Below are positions 48,307-56,805 of a stretch of 64,000 nucleotides of DNA, one piece after another. A program made the position numbers and the translations under genes. This stretch comes from AP-15 sp963735445. Its GTDB lineage: Bacteria; Pseudomonadota; Alphaproteobacteria; ATCC43930; CGMCC-115725. The stretch covers positions 1 through 64,000 of the forward strand of contig CAVTLC010000036.1 in NCBI GenBank assembly GCA_963735445.1, in the 5' to 3' direction. The notes beneath the pieces were generated by a model. The model was not told the origin of the DNA, did not search any database, and was given only the letters and a program-made list of their open reading frames with translations. The stretch's first letter is position 1; each line of letters begins with the position of its first letter.

Positions 48307-51300
48307 ATGAGCCAGCACACTGCGACGATGGACGGCAATACGGCCGTCGCCCATGTCGCCTATCGCGTCAACGAAGTCTGCGCGATCTATCCCATCACCC
48401 CGTCCTCGACAATGGCGGAGCTTGCCGACGAATGGTCGGCGCTGGGGATCAAGAATGTTTGGGGCAATGTGCCCGTCGTCCAGGAGATGCAGAGCGAGGG
48501 CGGCGCCGCCGGCGCGGTGCACGGGGCGCTGCAGTCGGGCGCGTTGACGACGACCTTCACCTCGTCGCAGGGCCTGATGCTGATGCTGCCCAATATGTAC
48601 AAGATCGCGGGCGAGCTGACGGCGACGGTGTTTCACATTGCCGCCCGGTCTGTCGCAACTCAGGCGCTGTCGATCTTCGGCGACCATTCCGATGTGATGG
48701 CAGCGCGGACCACCGGCTTCGCGCTCCTCTCCTCGGCTTCGGTGCAGGAAGCCCATGACAACGCGCTGATCGCCCAGGCGGCGACGCTCGAGACGCGTAT
48801 CCCTTTCGTCCATTTCTTTGACGGATTCCGCACCTCGCACGAGATCAACACTGTTGCGCTTCTCGGCGACGATCAGATCCGCGCGATGATCGATCCGGAT
48901 CTCGTGCGCGCGCACCGCAAGCGGGCACTCGATCCCGAGCACCCCTTCGTCCGCGGCACCGCCCACAACCCGGATACGTTCTTCCAGGCGCGGGAGTCGG
49001 TGAACCCCTTTTACGCGCGCGTCCCGGCGGCGGTTCAGGCTGCCATGGACCGCTTCGCCGCGCTGACCGGCCGGCACTACCGTCTGTTCGATTACGCCGG
49101 TGCGCCGGACGCTGAGCGGGTCGTCGTGGCGATGGGCACGGGCGCCGAGACAGCGCGCGAGACGGCCGCGGCGCTGCAGGCGCGCGGCGAAAAGGTCGGT
49201 GTCATCCAAGTGCGGCTCTACCGGCCCTTCGCCGGCGAGGCCTTCGTCGCGGCAGTGCCGCCGAGCTGCCGGGCGCTCGCCGTGATCGAGCAGACCAAGG
49301 AGCCGGGCGCGCCCGGAGAGCCGCTCTATCTCGATGTCGTGGCCGCGCTGGTGCAGGGGGTCGCCAGCGGCGCGCGGCAGACGATGCCGCGCGTCATCGG
49401 CGGCCGCTACGGCCTCGCGTCCAAAGATTTCAACCCGGCTATGGCCAAGGCTGTGTTCGACGAGCTGGCACAGCCTGAGCCGAGGAACGGATTCACCATC
49501 GGCATCGAGGACGATGTCTCCCATACGAGCCTCGCCTATGACCGCAATTTCACGATCGAGCCACCCGAGGTTGTGCGGGCGGTCTTCTATGGGCTCGGCG
49601 CGGACGGCACCGTCGGCGCCAACAAGAACAGCGTCAAGATCATCGCCGAAGAAGCGGGACTTCATGCCCAGGGCTACTTCGTCTACGATTCGCACAAATC
49701 GGGAGCGCAGACGATATCGCACCTGCGCTTCGGGCCGCGGCCGATCCGGGCGCCCTATCTCATCCGGGAGGCCAATTTTGTGGCCTGCCACCGGTTCAAC
49801 TTCATCGAGCGCCAGGACGTGCTGCGGGTCGCGGCGCCGGGGAGCACTTTCCTCCTCAACAGCCCCTATGGTGCCGACGAGGTGTGGAACCATCTACCGC
49901 GCTCGATGCAGCAGCAGATCATCGAGCGGAGGCTTCGCTTCTTCGTCATCGACGCTTCGAAGGCAGCGCAGGAGGTGGGGCTGCGGGGCCGCATCAACAC
50001 CATTCTGCAGACCTGCTTCTTTGCCATCTCCGGCGTATTGCCGCGGGACGAGGCGATCAATCGCATCAAGGATTCGATCCGCAAGACCTATGCCGAAAAG
50101 GGCGAGGAGGTGGTGCAGCGCAATTTCCGGGCGGTCGATGGCACGCTCGATCGCTTGCACGAAGTCAAGGTTCCGGCAGACGCGACGAGCCACTGGGACC
50201 GCGCGCCCGTTGTGCCGGCGGAGGCGCCGGAGTTCGTCCGCAAGGTTACCGCCAAGATGTTCGAGGCGCGCGGGGACGAGATCCCAGTGAGCCTGATGCC
50301 GGTCGACGGCACCTTTCCCTCGGGCACCGCGGCCTTCGAGAAGCGCAACCTTGCCAACTCCGTGCCGGTATGGGAGCCGGACATCTGCATCCAGTGTGGC
50401 CAATGCAGCTTCGTCTGCCCGCACGCCGTCATTCGCGCGAAATACAATCATGCGGACAAGTTCGAGGGCGCCCCGGCCACCTTCAAATCAGCGCCGATCA
50501 ACGTGCGCGGCTTCCCGGATGTGCGCTTCTCGCTGCAGTTCTACGTCGAGGACTGCACGGGCTGCGGGTTGTGCGTCGAGATTTGTCCCGCCCACAGCGC
50601 GACGGAGCCTGACCTCAAGGCGATCAACATGCGCGACAGGCTGCCGCTGATCGAGCCGGAACGGCGCAACGTGGCATTCTTCGAGGCACTGCCGGTCAAT
50701 GACCGGGCGCGGATCGATTTCGCCAATGTGCGCGGCGTGCAGTTCCTCGAGCCGCTGTTCGAGTTCTCCGGCGCCTGCGCCGGCTGCGGTGAGACTCCGT
50801 ACCTCAAGCTCCTATCCCAGCTTTTCGGCGACCGCGCCCAGATCGCCAATGCGACCGGCTGCTCGTCGATCTACGGTGCTAATTTGCCGGTCACGCCTTG
50901 GACAAAGAACCAAGAAGGCCGCGGACCGGCCTGGTCGAATTCCCTGTTTGAGGACAATGCGGAGTTCGGGCTCGGCTTCCGCCTGGCGGCGGACAAGCAT
51001 CTGGAACTCGCGAAGACGCTCGCGAAAGGCTTGCACGACAAGCTCGGCGCCACGCTCGTCGATGAGATCCTGAGCGCGCCGCAGGTGCAAGAGTCGGAGA
51101 TCCGCGCTCAGCGCGCGCGTGTGGCGGAGCTGATCTCACGGCTGGAGGCGCTTCCCGACGATCCGATGGCGAAGGACCTTCTGTCCGTGGTTGATCACCT
51201 GGTCCGCCGCAGTATCTGGATCGTCGGCGGCGACGGCTGGGCCTACGACATCGGTTATGGCGGACTTGATCACGTACTGGCGTCGGCTCGCGACGTGAAC

Positions 51301-51885
51301 GTGCTGGTGCTCGACACCGAGGTCTACTCCAATACCGGCGGCCAAGCCTCGAAGGCCACACCGCTCGGCGCGATCGCCAAATTCGCCGCTGCGGGCAAGC
51401 GGGTGGCGCGCAAGGACCTGGCGCTTCAGGCGATCGCCTATGGCAATGTCTACGTCGCGCAGGTCGCAATGGGCGCTAACCTCCAGCAGACCCTGCTGGC
51501 TTTCCGCGAGGCCGAAGCCTATTCGGGCCCGTCTCTGATCCTCGCCTATTGTCATTGCATCGCCCACGGCATCGATATGCGGCTCGGCCTGCACCAGCAG
51601 GATCTTGCCGTCGCTTGCGGCTACTGGCCGCTGTTCCGCTACAATCCGGCAATGCGCACGATCGACGAGAACCCGTTCCGCCTCGACTCGCCCCGGCCGA
51701 CGATCCGTTTCCGCGACTACGCGTACAACGAGCTCCGCTACAAGGCGCTCTCGCAGCTTCGGCCGCACGAAGCCGAAGAGCTGCTGACGATGGCTCAGGC
51801 CGGGGTCGACGAGAAGTATCGCACCTACGAGGAGATGGCCGGCTGGGCATCGAGCCGCTTCCATCCGGCGCCCAGCGGGGCGTGA
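48307..51885 (+). CDS. nifJ: Pyruvate:ferredoxin (flavodoxin) oxidoreductase
   Basis: 1192 residues, the usual homodimeric PFOR length. ATG 48307 follows AAGGAGG; the frame is open upstream but only in shadow of the preceding ferredoxin domain. Domain order: pyruvate-binding domain (YPITPSSTMAELADEWSALG), domain II, EKR, two [4Fe-4S] motifs CIQCGQCSFVCP (about 693) and CTGCGLCVEICP (about 749), then the third-cluster Cys (CAGCGETPY) and the TPP site GGDGWAYDIGYGG with YSNTGGQASKATPLGA. Oxidises pyruvate and CoA to acetyl-CoA, CO2 and reduced ferredoxin/flavodoxin; oxygen-sensitive, so low-oxygen use fits the box-controlled run. Confidence 0.93.
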   Translation: MSQHTATMDGNTAVAHVAYRVNEVCAIYPITPSSTMAELADEWSALGIKNVWGNVPVVQEMQSEGGAAGAVHGALQSGALTTTFTSSQGLMLMLPNMYKIAGELTATVFHIAARSVATQALSIFGDHSDVMAARTTGFALLSSASVQEAHDNALIAQAATLETRIPFVHFFDGFRTSHEINTVALLGDDQIRAMIDPDLVRAHRKRALDPEHPFVRGTAHNPDTFFQARESVNPFYARVPAAVQAAMDRFAALTGRHYRLFDYAGAPDAERVVVAMGTGAETARETAAALQARGEKVGVIQVRLYRPFAGEAFVAAVPPSCRALAVIEQTKEPGAPGEPLYLDVVAALVQGVASGARQTMPRVIGGRYGLASKDFNPAMAKAVFDELAQPEPRNGFTIGIEDDVSHTSLAYDRNFTIEPPEVVRAVFYGLGADGTVGANKNSVKIIAEEAGLHAQGYFVYDSHKSGAQTISHLRFGPRPIRAPYLIREANFVACHRFNFIERQDVLRVAAPGSTFLLNSPYGADEVWNHLPRSMQQQIIERRLRFFVIDASKAAQEVGLRGRINTILQTCFFAISGVLPRDEAINRIKDSIRKTYAEKGEEVVQRNFRAVDGTLDRLHEVKVPADATSHWDRAPVVPAEAPEFVRKVTAKMFEARGDEIPVSLMPVDGTFPSGTAAFEKRNLANSVPVWEPDICIQCGQCSFVCPHAVIRAKYNHADKFEGAPATFKSAPINVRGFPDVRFSLQFYVEDCTGCGLCVEICPAHSATEPDLKAINMRDRLPLIEPERRNVAFFEALPVNDRARIDFANVRGVQFLEPLFEFSGACAGCGETPYLKLLSQLFGDRAQIANATGCSSIYGANLPVTPWTKNQEGRGPAWSNSLFEDNAEFGLGFRLAADKHLELAKTLAKGLHDKLGATLVDEILSAPQVQESEIRAQRARVAELISRLEALPDDPMAKDLLSVVDHLVRRSIWIVGGDGWAYDIGYGGLDHVLASARDVNVLVLDTEVYSNTGGQASKATPLGAIAKFAAAGKRVARKDLALQAIAYGNVYVAQVAMGANLQQTLLAFREAEAYSGPSLILAYCHCIAHGIDMRLGLHQQDLAVACGYWPLFRYNPAMRTIDENPFRLDSPRPTIRFRDYAYNELRYKALSQLRPHEAEELLTMAQAGVDEKYRTYEEMAGWASSRFHPAPSGA

Positions 51886-51904
51886 ACCAAAAGAAGGCCG
51901 GCCG

Positions 51905-52921
51905 ATGGACCTCACGACGGCGTATCTCGGCTTCAAGCTCAAGAACCCCTTGATTGCATCGGCCTCGCCGCTGACGCTCGATCTCGACAACATCCGACGC
52001 CTCGAGGATTACGGCGCGGCCGCGGTCGTGCTGCCCTCGATTTTCGAGGAACAGATCGAAGCCGAGGCGATCGAGATCGAACGGCTTACCACGGCGTCGA
52101 GTGAGAGCTTCGCCGAGGCGCTATCCTATTTTCCCGCCGCAATCGGCAGTTGGAGCGAGCCGCGCCAGTACCTCGACATTATCCGGCGGGCGCGCGAAGC
52201 GGTCGCCATCCCGGTGATCGCGAGCCTCAACGGGATCAGCCCGTCGGGCTGGCGCGATTACGCCCGCATGGTCGAGCAGGCCGGCGCCAGCGCGATCGAG
52301 CTCAACACCTATTTCATTCCCTCCGACCTGCGTCTGAGCGGTTCTCAGGTCGAAGACGCCTATCTCGAGACGCTGAAGGCCGTGAAGGCTGCCATTTCCA
52401 TCCCTGTCGCGCTAAAACTCAGTCCCTATTTCAGCGCCTTGGGCCATGTCATCCGCGCGCTCGACGCGGCGGGGGCGGATGGGTTCACGCTGTTCAATCG
52501 CTTCTACCAGCCCGACATCGATTTAGTCCAACTCCGCCTGCACTCGGACATCAGCTTAAGTCATCCGGCCGAGATCCGGCTGCCTTTGCTGTGGATTGGC
52601 GTTCTTGCCGGCAATGTCCAGGCCGCACTGGCGGCGAGCACCGGCGTCGACAGCGTCGACGAAGTGATCAAGTACCTGCTGGTCGGAGCCGACGCGGTAA
52701 TGACGACGTCTTCGCTGCTGCGTCACGGCATCGAGCACATGACGACACTCGTTGCTGGTCTCGAACGCTGGCTCGAAGCGCGGAATGTCAACTCAATTAA
52801 CCTGATTCGGGGCAAGATGAGACGCGGCGCCATGCCCGATCCAACCGCCTTCGATCGAGCCAATTACATCAATATACTGTCCACCTCAGATTTACATCGA
52901 TCTCGGGAACTTGATCTTTAA
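51905..52921 (+). CDS. Dihydroorotate dehydrogenase-like FMN protein
   Basis: 338 residues of the DHOD TIM barrel: GFKLKNPLIASASPLTLDLD, VIASLNGISPSGWRDYARMV, GASAIELNTYF and the phosphate-binding end STGVDSVDEVIKYLLVGADA. It lacks the C-terminal Fe-S domain of PreA. Such DHOD-like genes often follow nifJ; the true substrate is not pyrimidine by default. Starts 19 nt after nifJ. Together with the GltD-like protein it resembles a split PreT/PreA pair around PFOR, which suggests an electron-transfer partner role (inference). Confidence 0.8.
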   Translation: MDLTTAYLGFKLKNPLIASASPLTLDLDNIRRLEDYGAAAVVLPSIFEEQIEAEAIEIERLTTASSESFAEALSYFPAAIGSWSEPRQYLDIIRRAREAVAIPVIASLNGISPSGWRDYARMVEQAGASAIELNTYFIPSDLRLSGSQVEDAYLETLKAVKAAISIPVALKLSPYFSALGHVIRALDAAGADGFTLFNRFYQPDIDLVQLRLHSDISLSHPAEIRLPLLWIGVLAGNVQAALAASTGVDSVDEVIKYLLVGADAVMTTSSLLRHGIEHMTTLVAGLERWLEARNVNSINLIRGKMRRGAMPDPTAFDRANYINILSTSDLHRSRELDL

Positions 52922-53031
52922 CTTGGCTCAGCGACGCCGACAGGGCCGGGCAAGACAGATTTCAAGTCGCCGCTCAAGATCGCCACTGCTACGACAACCC
53001 TAAGAGATGGGCAGCCGGAGGCAGGAGGAGG

Positions 53032-55635
53032 TCACGATCTTCCAACAAGCGGTAGATGCGATCGCAACTGAGGGGCGCGCGCGACGCCGCCCGGCGACCA
53101 ACGGCGGTAAAACACCGATTTAGCGGTCTGGGCGAGCACCAGGTAGCACATGGTCAGCCCGGCAATCGCCAACAGGAAGGAGGCAGAAGGCGGAGCGAAG
53201 CCGAACCACGCTGCAAGCGGTGTAAACGGCAGCACGACAGCAAGCACAACCACCACGACAGAGGTGATGGCGAGGAGAGGATGCGGGCGGCTCTTGAACG
53301 GATTGCGCCGGGTCCGCAGCACGAAAATAACGAGAACCTGGGTGGCGAGCAATTCGATAAACCAGCCGGTCTGGAACAAGGCTTGGCTCGCGTGAAAGAC
53401 AAACAGCAGTAGGCCGAAGGTCAGAAAGTCGAATATCGAGCTCACTGGTCCTAGGACCAGCATGAAGTTGCGGATAAAATTCATGTCCCAATGCTCAGGT
53501 TTCTCAGTGATCTCGTTGTCGACCTGGTCCAGCGGGATCGACATTTCGGAAACGGCGTAAAGCAGGTTATTGAGTAATACTTGCACCGGCAGCATCGGCA
53601 AGAATGGCAGGATCAGCGTCGCCCCGGCCATTGAGAACATGTTCCCGAAATTCGAGCTCATCGCCATCATAATGAATTTCATAATGTTGCCGAAGGCGCG
53701 CCGTCCTTCGCTAACACCCCTTTCGAGCACGCCGAGGTCCTGCCTCAGGAGGATGATGTCAGCCGCGTCCTTGGCGACATCGACCGCGCTATCAACCGAA
53801 ATGCCGACATCGGAGGTGTGCAGCGATGGTGCATCGTTGATCCCATCGCCGAGATACCCGACCACGTGACCGCGGCGCTTCAGCCCAAGTATGATTCGGT
53901 TCTTTTGGACCGGCGTGACCCGGCAGAACAAATTGGTCTGCTCCAGCCGCGTGGCGAACGCGTCTTCGCTCAGGCCTTCGATCTCAGCGCCAGTCAACAG
54001 CCCGGTCACAGCAATGCCGAGTTCATTGCAGACATGCTGCGCCACGCGCTCGTTGTCGCCGCTGAGTATCTTGACATTGACACCCTTTGCCTCCAGCGCC
54101 GCAATGGCTTCCCCTGCACCGGCTTTCGGCGGATCATAGAAAACGACGAAACCGGCCAAGACCAAATCTCGTTCGTCGGCTACTGTCGCCCCCGAACAAT
54201 CGGGATCCATCTCCCGCCACGCGACGCCAAGGGCGCGAAACCCCTCTGCGCTGAGCTGGTCGAAGGACATGGCTGCGCGGCCCCGCGCGGCGTCGTCAAG
54301 CAGGAGGGGATCAGCGGCACCCGGCTCCTCATACCGGGTCGCGAGCTTGATGACATCTTCGGGCGCGCCCTTCGTTATCAGCAGGCGGCGATTTTCACGT
54401 TCGAGGAGGACCGAAACGCGGCGTCGTTGGAAGTCGAACGGCACCTCATCGATCTTGATCCAGCCGGCATCGCGTGCCGGGCCGGACTCGATGATTGCGA
54501 TGTCGAGCGGGTTTCTTAACCCCGCCTGGAAATGGCTGTTGAGCCAAGCAAGGTCGAGCACGCGCCGGCAATCGGCCCCCGAGAGTGCAATCTGCCGCGC
54601 GAGTTTGATCTCCGCTTTTGTGAGCGTCCCCGTTTTGTCTGTACACAGCACATCCATGCTGCCGAGGTCATGGATTGCGCCAAGACGTTTGACGATCACG
54701 TGGGCCTTGGCCATGCGAATGGCGCCACGCGCGAGCGTTACCGAGACGATCATCGGCAAAAGCTCGGGCGTGAGCCCGACAGCGAGAGCCACGGCAAACA
54801 GAAAGGTTACCAGCCAAGGTCGGTGGAACACTCCTACATTCATCAGCAACACAAACAGCACGAGGATCTCGGTCAGGCGCACAATCAGCATACCGAACCG
54901 GCGTGTTCCCTGTTCGAGCGCCGTCGGCGGTGGCGCCCGCCGCAAGGTGCTACTGATCTGGCCAAGCTGGGTCGCCAACCCCGTCCCGCAGACCACAAGG
55001 CAGGCCGAGCCGTTCATGACTGAACTGCCCATAAAGGCGGCATTAGTGGCCGCGGCGATTTCCTCAGTTTGCACGCCTTGGTCGCATGCGTGTTTCTCAG
55101 CTGGATAGGACTCGCCAGTCAGCAAGGCTTCGTTGACAAAGAAATCCCTGGACTCGACAAGACGTCCGTCTGCGGGGACTAGATCCCCGGCGGCGAGCAG
55201 CACAACATCGCCAGGGACCAGGTCCTGTCCGAGTACTGTTACCTCCTGTCCATCCCGTAGGACCCTCTCCTTGAGCGCCACTGAAACCTTGAGCGCCTCG
55301 GCAGCCTCCTCGGCCCGGTATTCTTGCACGGTGTCGAGCACTGCGCTCATCAATACAATGGTCGAAATGATGATGAAGCTGGTCAGATCGCCGGTCAGTG
55401 CGGAAATCGCCGCCGCCACCAACAGAATGATCACAAGCGGGTTGCGGAACCGACCCATGAATTTGAGGGGCAAAGACAGACGCTGCCGCGCCTCGAGCGT
55501 GTTCGGACCATAGCGAAGCCGCCGCGTGGCGGCCTCGGCAGAGGTGAGGCCATTTCTGCCGGTTCCCAGCTGCTGCTCCAGATCGGCAAGCGAGACCTGC
55601 CAGAATTTCCGCTCGGGCGCACTATCCGGTCTCAT
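53032..55635 (-). CDS. mgtA: Mg2+-translocating P-type ATPase (type P-IIIB)
   Basis: 867 residues. Actuator TGES at 173-176, phosphorylation motif DKTGTLTK with Asp333, GDGIND hinge (YLGDGINDAPSLHTSDVGIS), cation-ATPase N-terminus and six C-terminal membrane helices. FRNPLVIILLVAAAISALTG and the NNLLYAVSEMSIPLDQVDNE stretch match MgtA/MgtB. Imports Mg2+ across the inner membrane. Convergent with the DHOD-like gene and probably expressed with the 113-residue gene 41 nt upstream, under the box at 56079-56092. Confidence 0.88.
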   Translation of the reverse strand: MRPDSAPERKFWQVSLADLEQQLGTGRNGLTSAEAATRRLRYGPNTLEARQRLSLPLKFMGRFRNPLVIILLVAAAISALTGDLTSFIIISTIVLMSAVLDTVQEYRAEEAAEALKVSVALKERVLRDGQEVTVLGQDLVPGDVVLLAAGDLVPADGRLVESRDFFVNEALLTGESYPAEKHACDQGVQTEEIAAATNAAFMGSSVMNGSACLVVCGTGLATQLGQISSTLRRAPPPTALEQGTRRFGMLIVRLTEILVLFVLLMNVGVFHRPWLVTFLFAVALAVGLTPELLPMIVSVTLARGAIRMAKAHVIVKRLGAIHDLGSMDVLCTDKTGTLTKAEIKLARQIALSGADCRRVLDLAWLNSHFQAGLRNPLDIAIIESGPARDAGWIKIDEVPFDFQRRRVSVLLERENRRLLITKGAPEDVIKLATRYEEPGAADPLLLDDAARGRAAMSFDQLSAEGFRALGVAWREMDPDCSGATVADERDLVLAGFVVFYDPPKAGAGEAIAALEAKGVNVKILSGDNERVAQHVCNELGIAVTGLLTGAEIEGLSEDAFATRLEQTNLFCRVTPVQKNRIILGLKRRGHVVGYLGDGINDAPSLHTSDVGISVDSAVDVAKDAADIILLRQDLGVLERGVSEGRRAFGNIMKFIMMAMSSNFGNMFSMAGATLILPFLPMLPVQVLLNNLLYAVSEMSIPLDQVDNEITEKPEHWDMNFIRNFMLVLGPVSSIFDFLTFGLLLFVFHASQALFQTGWFIELLATQVLVIFVLRTRRNPFKSRPHPLLAITSVVVVVLAVVLPFTPLAAWFGFAPPSASFLLAIAGLTMCYLVLAQTAKSVFYRRWSPGGVARAPQLRSHLPLVGRS

Positions 55636-55676
55636 TGCAACCCGTGTGGGACCTGTTGGTGTTCAATCGCTCACCG

Positions 55677-56018
55677 CTATCGGGTCGTGCGGCGTGCCCC
55701 TCCCCGACCGCGTCCCGAGCGATTGGCGACATCGGTTGGGCGACGGGATAGACCCGCATTGCAGCGGCTATCGCCGACAGGCCATAATGGCGCCCCGCCC
55801 GGATTTGCACCGTCATTGAGCCGACCTCCAAAGGCCTGCGCGAACATCCGTGCCTCGGCCTCGGCCGAAAAGAATATGCGAAACGTGATGCCGGGACCGC
55901 CCGACGAGTGCTCGAATGCGGCTGCCTCAATCCGGTGGTGGTCGAGCCATCTTCGCATTTGTTGCATCGCGCTCGCCAGATCATCACCGATGCAGCGGAT
56001 TTCTACGATATAAAGCAT
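55677..56018 (-). CDS. Small alpha/beta protein (113 aa), function unknown
   Basis: From ATG 56016-56018: MLYIVEIRCIGDDLASAMQQ, MRRWLDHHRIEAAAFEHS and ITFRIFFSAEAEARMFAQAF suggest a compact beta-alpha-beta fold of about 76 residues, then an Arg/Gly-rich tail that may be non-coding read-through of the frame. A longer frame start at 56111 would place the FNR-like box inside the gene, so the later start is preferred. The stop is 41 nt before mgtA, suggesting co-expression. Confidence 0.5.
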   Translation of the reverse strand: MLYIVEIRCIGDDLASAMQQMRRWLDHHRIEAAAFEHSSGGPGITFRIFFSAEAEARMFAQAFGGRLNDGANPGGAPLWPVGDSRCNAGLSRRPTDVANRSGRGRGGARRTTR

Positions 56019-56078
56019 CACGATATGACGCCTTTTGGTTCGCTGTTGACAGAGTCCTGCCGATCGCGTGAACTTGAA

Positions 56079-56092
56079 TTGACTCAAATCAA
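56079..56092. promoter_or_regulatory. FNR/FixK-like box in a divergent promoter
   Basis: TTGAC-TCAA-ATCAA lies 61 nt before the minus-strand 113-residue gene (and mgtA) and 91 nt before the plus-strand 114-residue gene, so it could serve either or both. Confidence 0.7.
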
Positions 56093-56183
56093 CGCCCCTG
56101 TATTTTCGCAATTTGCGGGCGCCGGCAATACCACTCCGTAGTAGCGTTTATTTGTAAAGGGACAAAATTTAAGAGAGAATATC

Positions 56184-56528
56184 ATGGATGAGCTTGTCAG
56201 GTTCGTAACAGAACAAAATATCAACAAGTTTACTGATCAACTATATAACGAGACCGATCCGCAAAAGCAGGAAGTGTTGCGCAATCTGTTACTCGAAGAA
56301 GAAAACCGGTTTGGATTTTATTCCGGCCAACTCGAAATTACTCAACGTCACCTCTTTGAGGTCAACTCACGCATTAATCGACAGAAGCAATTGATAACGA
56401 AAATGGAAACCAACGGGCATGATATAGGCCAAGCAAATCAGCTTTTATTTTTATTGGTAGAGATGCGAACGCTTTTTGACGAATTGTATGTCTCAATATT
56501 GAATAGAATTGATAGAAATGCACTTTGA
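56184..56528 (+). CDS. Small helical protein (114 aa), function unknown, AT-rich
   Basis: MDELVRFVTEQNINKFTDQL is followed by three amphipathic helices (QEVLRNLLLEEENRFGFY, LFEVNSRINRQKQLITKME, LLFLLVEMRTLFDELYVSI). Base composition is clearly lower in GC than its neighbours. I recall similar short proteins in rhizobia and nitrogen-fixing relatives, without a function. An AGAGAG purine run precedes the ATG. Probably acquired or under different codon pressure. Confidence 0.6.
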   Translation: MDELVRFVTEQNINKFTDQLYNETDPQKQEVLRNLLLEEENRFGFYSGQLEITQRHLFEVNSRINRQKQLITKMETNGHDIGQANQLLFLLVEMRTLFDELYVSILNRIDRNAL

Positions 56529-56679
56529 CGAAATATTTTGTGAGCTGATCTGTCTTTTACAGAGCGGCAAATTTAGCTGACAACACTGACGCTCGCTCAC
56601 AGCTCCAAATTTGTGCTTTTGTCGCCGGGTTCCCAATCTGATGTTCGTCGGTGCCGAGCCATGCCTTTAGCCCGCGTGT

Positions 56680-56693
56680 TTGATCCAGCTCAA
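56680..56693. promoter_or_regulatory. FNR/FixK-like box (one mismatch) upstream of the 654-aa gene
   Basis: TTGAT-CCAG-CTCAA, one base off TTGAT-N4-ATCAA, 112 nt before ATG 56806. The rest of 56529-56805 holds no gene. Confidence 0.5.
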
Positions 56694-56805
56694 TTCCGGT
56701 CGGCGGTAATCTGATTATCAAAGTGGCTTAACGTCACACCCAGGGCGAAGCCGCAATGGGCCCTGGCGGCTGGGGCCGGTCACTAACGCATCAGACGAGG
56801 GGATC

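Noticed and set aside
48187..49893. Open frame of 568 codons on the minus strand
   Set aside because: Lies wholly opposite nifJ and its flank; Arg/His/Asp-rich mirror translation without a domain, produced by high GC and third-position bias.
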